In this document: positions 47,473 through 52,067 of the stretch, in pieces
Layout: each line of letters begins with the position of its first letter
Numbering within the stretch: position 1 is the stretch's first letter
Origin: a virus
Virus record (IMG/VR): IMGVR_UViG_3300034691_000021
Location: 1 to 52,067 of that record
Length of the DNA: 52,067 nt
Reading direction: 5' to 3' (one strand)
Program-made: the position numbers and the translations under genes
Notes under the pieces: generated by a model
Seen by the model: the letters and a program-made list of their open reading frames with translations, nothing else
Told to the model about the DNA's origin: nothing
The model's database searches: none

Positions 47473-48233
47473 GGGCTCACCACGAGGTTTTCAGCCCATG
47501 CAACGCTGTCGAAATCAGGCTCCGAGGTTTGGCGGCGAACAGGGAATGGATGGACGTTGCTTGTGACCTTGTCCGGGAAGATCCCGGTCCAGCCGTTGGA
47601 GATCGAAGTTGACAGGACTTGGTCTGGGCAGCTGTGACCAATGAGGGCCTTGGCCTGTTGCTCGCAGCTCTTGGCGGTCAGCGGTTTGCGGATCTCCTTG
47701 CGGTGCTGGCACCAGTCTGCCCATGCCTTGTCGGACACGTTGTCAGGCTTGGCCGTCAAAGGGTCGAACTTTCCCGCCTTCACCGGAGCGCGAGCGACAG
47801 GCTTTTGATCTTGTTCTTCTCTTCTCTTCTCTTCTCTGGTCACGCTTTTGTCCGAATCACTAGCGGACACATTGCGGACACCCACAGATTCACGGGAGTT
47901 GCGCTTCCTTTCCGAGTCATTTGCGCGACGTTTTGCGCTCTTTCCGTTGTGCTCATCGAAGCGAGGCATGATCAAACAGTGGTCATCGGTGATGCAGGCC
48001 CACTCGACGTCAACCATGGCCTGGGTGAAGCCCTGCCAGCCAATAACGGCATCCATTGCATCAAGGGTGTAGCCATGCAGCACGCCATCGTCTGAATGGG
48101 TGTCAAAGATGCTCCACGCGACATGCAGTCCGCCGATTACCCGCAATCTGTCCGCTTTCAATGCGGACACCATGCGGAAAACTTTCGGATGGGTTTGCAG
48201 TTCAATTCTCATTTTGATCCAGTCCCCGGCCAT
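47469..48233 (-). CDS. Replication initiator, O-like
   Basis: A 254-residue protein. The N-terminal 90 residues (MAGDWIKMRIELQTHPKVFRMVSALKADRLRVIGGLHVAWSIFD...) are a winged-helix region. The middle is basic, repetitive and charged (SDSDKSVTREEKRREEQDQK). The C-terminal 80 residues (SDKAWADWCQHRKEIRKPL) are a helical partner domain. This matches phage replisome organizers of the O type, though different in sequence. The lambda origin lies inside O. Here GCGGACAC copies at 47863, 47874 and 48163 are candidate iterons. Confidence 0.75.
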   Translation of the reverse strand: MAGDWIKMRIELQTHPKVFRMVSALKADRLRVIGGLHVAWSIFDTHSDDGVLHGYTLDAMDAVIGWQGFTQAMVDVEWACITDDHCLIMPRFDEHNGKSAKRRANDSERKRNSRESVGVRNVSASDSDKSVTREEKRREEQDQKPVARAPVKAGKFDPLTAKPDNVSDKAWADWCQHRKEIRKPLTAKSCEQQAKALIGHSCPDQVLSTSISNGWTGIFPDKVTSNVHPFPVRRQTSEPDFDSVAWAENLVVSP

Positions 48234-49015
48234 TACGCGGCCTCCTTCAAAACTTGAAGTTGCTGACTACCTGATGTGTCAATCAGTGCTTCAACGTCGG
48301 CAAGCGAGTACGCTCCGCAAGTCATCTCGACCAAAAGCTGAGCGCGGCCGTTGCTCAGCCAGGAGCGGGGCATATGTCCGTCGTTGCCTAACTGAGATAG
48401 GTAAGTTCTTGGCAGGCCAAGACGCTCCGATACGGCCATGCGTCCGCCGGCAGCAATCATCAGAGCTCTGAACCCGGTAGCTGGTACTGCGCGCTCATGG
48501 GCAAGCGTGCGGCCCATAGTCGAGTTGTGGCATACGGTGGCGATGTAGATATTCCCGATTGCATAAGCGCCTTCATCGCCAACCCTGCACATGCAATAGC
48601 CGGTCTTGCCGCGCCCACGCTCAGCCCATTTCCCGGAGTTCTCCCAGACTGTCCACCAGTCCCAGAACTTCAATTCCCATTTGATGCCTCGGGATTTGGC
48701 GTGCTTTAACTGATGATCAAACGCATAGAAGGGAGCCTTCGCGCCGTCCCTGCGCTCACCGCGAACAGCCTTCAGCTGAGCAATCGAACACCCATATTTT
48801 TCAAAGTGGGCGCGCTCCTTATTTGCCTTTTCCGTCGCGCGCCGAATCGAGGTTGTCAGCGCCCGGCCGCCTTCGCATGCCTTAACGCCACGAGCGGCGA
48901 GAATTTGGCCTATGCGCTGCTTGGATATCGAATACTCCTTAGCGATCTCAGAAAGACGTCGCCCCTGTTTGAAAAGAGAAACAATGGTGTTATGCTTTTC
49001 CCGGTCAAAAGACAT
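48233..49015 (-). CDS. HTH plus HNH-like protein at the cII position
   Basis: A 260-residue protein. Residues 1-45 are an HTH (NTIVSLFKQGRRLSEIAKEYSISKQRIGQIL). A central part has GKTGYCMCRVGDEGAYAIGNIYIATVCHN, which looks like the HNH-like core of phage endonuclease or mobile proteins. A second HTH is near the C-terminus (MAVSERLGLPRTYLSQLGN). It lies between cro-region genes and O, like cII in lambda. The combination suggests a regulator or a homing-like insertion. The ATG has a TGGAGAAA site. Confidence 0.65.
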   Translation of the reverse strand: MSFDREKHNTIVSLFKQGRRLSEIAKEYSISKQRIGQILAARGVKACEGGRALTTSIRRATEKANKERAHFEKYGCSIAQLKAVRGERRDGAKAPFYAFDHQLKHAKSRGIKWELKFWDWWTVWENSGKWAERGRGKTGYCMCRVGDEGAYAIGNIYIATVCHNSTMGRTLAHERAVPATGFRALMIAAGGRMAVSERLGLPRTYLSQLGNDGHMPRSWLSNGRAQLLVEMTCGAYSLADVEALIDTSGSQQLQVLKEAA

Positions 49016-49042
49016 TTGTGTTTTCTCCAGATGTAACGAAAG

Positions 49043-49070
49043 AAACCGGGATTGCGCCCCGGTTTTTTTT
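49043..49070. terminator. Terminator between the cro region and the O region (tR1-like)
   Basis: AAACCGGG and CCCGGTTT (8-bp stem, loop of 7) with a run of eight T on the + strand. On the minus strand it is followed by TTTCTTT, so it can act on PR transcripts with less strength, like tR1 in lambda. Next to it (minus) AGTCC-CCGAG-GGACT forms a 5-bp stem with a 5-base loop, the size of boxB, but no boxA accompanies it. Confidence 0.7.
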
Positions 49071-49126
49071 CGTCTGCGATTTGGTGGTTGGTGTCATCAG
49101 ATCCTCAATAGTCCCTCGGGGACTTA

Positions 49127-49312
49127 TCAGCCCTTACGGAATGGGCGAACGTTGCTTCTTGACGGTTCAACCCTTGTCATCCTGTCCATGGCTTTTTTTA
49201 GAATCCTTGCCGCAAGCTCTTCGGGAGTGATTCCGGCCAACTGCGCTAACAGCTCGAGCTCGGCAATCCCTCTCCCGTCGAGCTGGACTTCCAGCTCTTT
49301 TGTTTCAGGCAC
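49127..49312 (-). CDS. Small RHH-like protein (61 aa)
   Basis: A 61-residue protein (PETKELEVQLDGRGIAELELLAQLAGITPEELAARILKKAMDRM) from a GTG with a GGAGGACCT site. The strand followed by two helices is the ribbon-helix-helix layout of Arc-like regulators. It probably binds DNA as a dimer. It stands directly after another such gene. Confidence 0.65.
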   Translation of the reverse strand: MPETKELEVQLDGRGIAELELLAQLAGITPEELAARILKKAMDRMTRVEPSRSNVRPFRKG

Positions 49313-49330
49313 AGGTCCTCCTTGGGCACT

Positions 49331-49519
49331 TCAGGCCACATCAGTCTTCGCGGTAAGCTCTTCCATCATCTGGGTCAGTCCGCGCTCAAGAATCTCGCGC
49401 GCTAGTACGGCTTTCTGGGTGCGCTGATACCTGGCCATGGCGGTCAGCAAATCGTCGGCGGCGTCATCCAGGCGAACCTTGGTGGGTTTGTCGTGTAGGT
49501 GGGTCGGGTCTGTGTACAT
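49331..49519 (-). CDS. Small RHH-like protein (62 aa)
   Basis: A 62-residue protein (PTKVRLDDAADDLLTAMARYQRTQKAVLAREILERGLTQM) with the strand-helix-helix pattern of ribbon-helix-helix repressors. It is a paralogue-like neighbour of the 61-residue gene and lies just behind cro. Both may tune early expression. Function inferred from fold only. Confidence 0.65.
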   Translation of the reverse strand: MYTDPTHLHDKPTKVRLDDAADDLLTAMARYQRTQKAVLAREILERGLTQMMEELTAKTDVA

Positions 49520-49550
49520 AGGTCGATTCCTTGCGTGGTTTAAAAGTTAT

Positions 49551-49757
49551 TTATGCGGCGGATTTTTTGGCAGGCGCTTGCGAGGGAAAGGGCCGCACTT
49601 CTTCGGCAGTAAAACTGCCGTCAGGGTGTTCGGTGACGTAGATGTCACGGCCGACGCGAATGGCTTTGCTGAGGCCGCCCTGGGTCATGTCGAGGAGGCG
49701 AGCGGCTTCGGCCTGCCCCTTCTCTTGTGCGAACTGCGTGATGTGCTTGCGAGTCAT
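49551..49757 (-). CDS. Cro-like repressor (68 aa)
   Basis: A 68-residue protein whose residues 5-35 (HITQFAQEKGQAEAARLLDMTQGGLSKAIRVGR) are an HTH, followed by DIYVTEHPDGSFTAEEVRPFPS, matching the lambda Cro style. It is the first gene from PR, with a GTGGAGG site, and faces cI. It would bind the same operators as cI and lower expression from PR and PL. Confidence 0.85.
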   Translation of the reverse strand: MTRKHITQFAQEKGQAEAARLLDMTQGGLSKAIRVGRDIYVTEHPDGSFTAEEVRPFPSQAPAKKSAA

Positions 49758-49787
49758 GGGTTGCCTCCACGATGGGTCATGACTCGG

Positions 49788-49830
49788 ATATTACCTATGG
49801 CATTTAAGAAAGGCAATACCTATGGCATTT
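49788..49830 (-). promoter_or_regulatory. PR with two operators (OR)
   Basis: Minus-strand -35 TTGCCT (49816-49811), 17 bases, -10 TAATAT (49793-49788), reading into cro. Two near-identical sites, ATTACCTATGGCATTT (49790-49805) and AATACCTATGGCATTT (49815-49830), are 25 bases apart and cover the -10 and -35. Each is an imperfect palindrome around TACC-TAT-GGCA. On the other side TAATAT at 49853 may serve as -10 for cI, starting near its ATG. Confidence 0.75.
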
Positions 49831-49864
49831 GTCGTATTATTACTCGAAGGAATAATATTTAGGG

Positions 49865-50641
49865 ATGAGCAAAAAACCTTTACCTGCCGATAAAAGAGAG
49901 GAGTGTCTTCGACTGAAGGCAATCTTCAATTCACGCAAGTCGGCCTTGGGCTTGACCCAAGAGAAGCTGGCCCACGCACTGGAAATGAACCAGAGCTCTG
50001 TCAGCCACTATATGAACGGAGTTAATCCGCTGAATGCCCCCGTGGCTGCTGCTTTTGCACGGATACTGGGCGTTGAGGTTTCAGAGTTCAGTGAGCGCCT
50101 GGCCGATGAGATTTCGAGGATGACGACGGGCGCCCCAGCAGTTCGTCGAGAACTGTCAAACGCAGAGTTCCTCGGACCCATAGAGGTGTGGGACGATGAC
50201 ACTCCGCTCGATGATGACGAGGTCTACGTGCCGTTCCTCAAGGAAGTAGAGTTGTCTGCAGGACAAGGCCGCACCGCTGTACAGCAGTCCCACAAACAAA
50301 AACTGCGTATGGGCAAGATCACAATGCGCAAACAAGGCGTCCAGCCCTCAGACGCCGTATGTGTCACCGTTAGCGGTAATAGCATGGAGCCGGTCCTTCC
50401 GAACGGCTGCACAGTAGGTGTGGACCAAGGAACCACATCGGTAACTGATGGAAAGATGTACGCCGTCGATCATGGCGGCCAACTCCGCGTTAAAACGCTT
50501 TACCGTCTCCCTGGCGGCGGCATCAGGATGCGCAGCTTCAATCGTGACGAGCACCCTGATGAGGAATACACCGCACAAGAAATGCTGGAACAGAACATCC
50601 TGGTTCTAGGCCGGGTCTTCTGGTCGTCCGTTCTCTGGTAG
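49865..50641 (+). CDS. cI: cI-type phage repressor (LexA/S24 family)
   Basis: A 258-residue repressor. The N-terminal HTH (24-65, SALGLTQEKLAHALEMNQSSVSHYMNG) binds operators. The C-terminal S24 domain has the Ala132-Gly133 cleavage site (LSAGQG), Ser173 (GNSMEP) and Lys210 (RVKTLY), all of the self-cleaving dyad, so SOS induction via RecA is expected. The ATG may sit at the transcript 5' end, and an AAGGA lies 15 bases upstream as an alternative. Transcribed away from cro, toward the PL leader. Confidence 0.95.
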   Translation: MSKKPLPADKREECLRLKAIFNSRKSALGLTQEKLAHALEMNQSSVSHYMNGVNPLNAPVAAAFARILGVEVSEFSERLADEISRMTTGAPAVRRELSNAEFLGPIEVWDDDTPLDDDEVYVPFLKEVELSAGQGRTAVQQSHKQKLRMGKITMRKQGVQPSDAVCVTVSGNSMEPVLPNGCTVGVDQGTTSVTDGKMYAVDHGGQLRVKTLYRLPGGGIRMRSFNRDEHPDEEYTAQEMLEQNILVLGRVFWSSVLW

Positions 50642-50648
50642 CCCCTTC

Positions 50649-50670
50649 AAGCCCGGTTTGCCCCGGGCTT
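50649..50670 (+). terminator. Hairpin just after cI
   Basis: AAGCCCGG (50649-50656), loop TTTGCC, CCGGGCTT (50663-50670), directly behind the cI stop at 50641. The T run is short (TTCC), so it may be a weak terminator that ends cI transcripts before OL/PL. Confidence 0.55.
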
Positions 50671-50747
50671 CCGATGCACCCTTCTCGCTGAATTCCCCTC
50701 CTTTCTCCCCAGCTCCGAAAATTATTTCATCGTCTATCGAAAATAAT

Positions 50748-50789
50748 ATTGCCATTGGTATTGACGACTAATAATGCCAGTGGTAATTT
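50748..50789 (+). promoter_or_regulatory. PL with two operators (OL)
   Basis: -35 TTGACG (50761-50766), 17 bases, -10 TAATTT (50784-50789), reading rightward. ATTGCCATTGGTATT (50748-50762) and AATGCCAGTGGTAAT (50773-50787) are the reverse-complement form of the OR sites with the same 25-base spacing. OL1 abuts the -35 and OL2 covers the -10, so cI would block PL. Confidence 0.75.
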
Positions 50790-50837
50790 TATCTCAACGC
50801 CACAGAACAACGAGGCGCCAGGGCCTGAAAAGGTTCG

Positions 50838-51054
50838 AGCTCTTTAACATTGATAGACCGCCGAGCCTGCAGGCATAGCAGGCCAGCCACCACCCAAGTG
50901 AGATGGCTGCGATCAGGTGTGACAGCCCTGAAGCTGTCATCCAAGTGGCACGCAGGCCCCGAGCGATGTGGGAAGCGTGATCCGGTGTGAGCGAGCCGGT
51001 CCTGAGAGATGAGATACCCAAATATTTACTGATGCCGCTTCGATGAGGCGGCAT
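50838..51054 (+). ncRNA. PL leader with boxA and hairpins (antitermination region)
   Basis: The 438 bases from the cI stop to 51080 have no gene. AGCTCTTTAACA (50838-50849) differs by one base from the rRNA boxA. Behind it are hairpins: GCCTGC-GCAGGC (50865-50883), TGACAGC-GCTGTCA (50920-50939, perfect 7-bp stem, CCTGAA loop) and ATGCCGC-GCGGCAT (51032-51054). This looks like a nut or put region for antitermination. No N-like gene is recognisable nearby. Confidence 0.65.
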
Positions 51055-51079
51055 TGGAAATTAAACCGGGGGCAAGACG

Positions 51080-51355
51080 ATGATCACCATCCATAAGCAC
51101 GCTGTGTTTCTCGGCGACACATTCACCATTGGCCTGCCAGAGGGCGCCACCTTCCTATCGCTTCAGATGCAACATGGAAAGCCGCAGATGTGGTTTCGAG
51201 TTGACGACAGCAGGCCAGTTCGTCCTCAAGTTTTCGGGATCTGCGGCACAGGCCAAGAGATTCCACCGCAGGTTGCCTCGGCTCCATTCTTGGGAACCTT
51301 TCAGATGGATGCTGGCGATATCGTGATTCACGTTTTCGGCGGCATCTACGCATAA
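51080..51355 (+). CDS. First gene of the PL operon, hypothetical (91 aa)
   Basis: A 91-residue beta-rich protein (MITIHKHAVFLGDTFTIGLPEGATFLSLQMQHGKPQMWFRVDDSRP...). The ending FLGTFQMDAGDIVIHVFGGI is typical of a small family I associate with Pseudomonas phages (DUF7352-like). The ATG has an ACCGGGGGC site. Its role is unknown. Being the first gene after PL and OL makes it an immediate-early product. Confidence 0.7.
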   Translation: MITIHKHAVFLGDTFTIGLPEGATFLSLQMQHGKPQMWFRVDDSRPVRPQVFGICGTGQEIPPQVASAPFLGTFQMDAGDIVIHVFGGIYA

Positions 51356-51373
51356 GTACCAACGGAGAACACC

Positions 51374-51490
51374 ATGCTCCAGATCATCCTAATCGGCGCA
51401 GCGCTGAGTCATGTGCGGCCAGAACCGCCTGACGCAGTTCAACTGCCAACCGATCCACCCGGGTATATCCGGGAAAAGCCGCGATTGTAA
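51374..51490 (+). CDS. Small hypothetical protein (38 aa)
   Basis: A 38-residue protein (MLQIILIGAALSHVRPEPPDAV...) with a good ACGGAGAAC site, 18 bases after the previous gene. Hydrophobic N-terminus (LQIILIGAALS) and Pro-rich rest. It may be membrane associated. No family. Confidence 0.5.
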   Translation: MLQIILIGAALSHVRPEPPDAVQLPTDPPGYIREKPRL

Positions 51491-51582
51491 TGACGGGGTC
51501 GAAAGCGTTCTGGCGCTGACTTCCCTGCCAAAAAACCACAACCATACTGAGCGATACCTAGGATACAAACTTGATGCTTCAA

Positions 51583-51687
51583 CCGGTCGCTGCCTCCAGT
51601 AGAGAGCGACCGGATATCAGATGGCTTCCTGCTGTTTCAGGCTGTCCATCTGGCTTTACAAATGCCTCTCACACCCCGGGAGGCATT
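51583..51687 (+). ncRNA. Two strong stem-loops in a gene-poor stretch
   Basis: The 331 bases from 51491 to 51821 contain no supported gene. Two perfect stems stand out: CCGGTCGCT-AGCGACCGG (51583-51591 and 51605-51613, loop of 13) and AATGCCTC-GAGGCATT (51661-51668 and 51680-51687, loop of 11). Neither has a T run. They suggest a structured untranslated RNA, perhaps a regulatory leader. Confidence 0.5.
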
Positions 51688-51821
51688 CGAAAGCCACGAA
51701 TGGAGCAAGACCGAATGAACGAATCAAGCAAATCGCAAGCTACTGAGCCGAGCTATTCGGATCACAAGTAACTACCCCTCTCCGTGCACGTCTTGCCAGA
51801 CGCAAATGGCCCGATATCTCC

Positions 51822-52022
51822 ATGGTGATGGAGAGGCTGTATCGGAATGGCCACTGTGACAATGCCAGCGCCGTGATTGCAAAGCGGTTTGCTTCAGTGG
51901 TCATTCTCATGCAGGTACAGATTCCAACTACCGAGGAATGCTCGGTAGTTCAACTCAACGCGGAGGATTTGCAGCCATATAATAGACAACAACGATCCGA
52001 CGCCTCATGCGCCCGGTCGTGA
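51822..52022 (+). CDS. Small hypothetical protein (66 aa)
   Basis: A 66-residue protein (MVMERLYRNGHCDNASAVIAKRFASVVILMQVQIPTTEECSVVQLNAEDLQPYN...) that reads well in its first 50 residues. The ribosome site is poor, and a second ATG at 51828 could serve. Its gene contains a perfect 10-bp inverted repeat (51926-51950). It ends just before the terminator. Moderate support only. Confidence 0.45.
   Translation: MVMERLYRNGHCDNASAVIAKRFASVVILMQVQIPTTEECSVVQLNAEDLQPYNRQQRSDASCARS
51926..51950 (+). repeat. Perfect 10-bp inverted repeat with 5-base loop
   Basis: AACTACCGAG, GAATG, CTCGGTAGTT: ten perfect pairs around five bases. It lies within the 66-residue gene and is not followed by T, so it is not a classical terminator. 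It may be a protein-binding RNA hairpin of boxB style, or a dyad DNA site. Confidence 0.7.
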
Positions 52023-52034
52023 CGTAGGGAAGGT

Positions 52035-52060
52035 AAAGCCTGACTTCGGTCGGGCTTTTT
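52035..52060 (+). terminator. Intrinsic terminator at the right end of the window
   Basis: AAAGCCTGAC, TTCG loop, GTCGGGCTTT (10-bp stem with one G-T) ending in TTTTT, with the familiar ATTGGGC tail. It lies in the PL operon between the short genes and, across the window join, the long run starting at base 1. Antitermination would be needed to read past it. Confidence 0.85.
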
Positions 52061-52067
52061 ATTGGGC

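Noticed and set aside
1-52067. CRISPR array, IS element or transposase
   Set aside because: No regularly spaced repeats with spacers and no transposase signature was found on either strand.

Overview
The window looks like the complete genome of a temperate, lambda-organised siphovirus (long flexible tail) of Pseudomonas, about 52 kb, in free or circular rather than integrated form. The host call rests on three things: the attachment core is identical, as far as I can recall, to the 3' end of Pseudomonas tmRNA (ssrA); the GC content is moderate to high; and many small accessory proteins are of types usual in Pseudomonas phages. The circular-form call rests on the layout. The core at about 11.6 kb has integrase-type arm repeats on both sides, and both transcription arms converge on it. 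The left end of the window lies inside the same rightward operon that runs off the right end.

Layout. The switch is at 49.5-50.8 kb. A cI-type LexA-like repressor (+) faces a small cro-like gene (-), with paired operators on each side of cI and promoters PR and PL read straight from the sequence. The PL operon (+) has a long untranslated leader with a near-perfect boxA and several hairpins. It then carries small genes at 51.1-52.0 kb, a terminator at the window end and, across the window join, a tightly coupled run of about 33 mostly small genes (1-11.5 kb). These include a DUF1351 protein, a Sak4-like P-loop ATPase, a triple-HTH protein, two DUF551 proteins, an excisionase and a tyrosine integrase. 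attP follows.

The PR operon (-) runs leftward from 49.8 to 41.5 kb: cro-like gene, two ribbon-helix-helix-like proteins, an HTH/HNH-like protein at the cII position, O-like and P-like replication genes, an Ea22-like gene, a DksA/TraR-type zinc finger, NinB, NinG, small membrane proteins, a DUF4406 protein, a deoxynucleotide kinase, a metallophosphoesterase and an unrecognised protein at the position of lambda Q. Directly behind the latter is a promoter followed within about 65 bases by a terminator, the geometry of lambda pR'-tR'.

The late operon (-) runs from 41.4 to 11.8 kb: exported moron, holin pair, HslV-like protein, small and large terminase, DUF4055 portal, MuF protein, scaffold, P22-like coat, minor head proteins including a repeat-rich protein, neck proteins, lambda-type tail (V, G/GT with a G GGA AAC frameshift, H, M, L, K, I, J), fibre, a formyltransferase moron, endolysin and Rz/Rz1. 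Seven terminators lie inside this operon, several ending in the same TTTTTATTGCC tail. This fits an antiterminated late transcript. Two genes on the opposite strand (20.7 and 39.0 kb) and a lipoprotein gene are probable morons.

Most exciting leads: the Q-like gene with its pR'-tR' unit; the formyltransferase lacking the usual catalytic Asn; the unknown opposite-strand moron at 20.7 kb; the repeat-rich head protein at 29.2-30.3 kb; and the structured PL leader.
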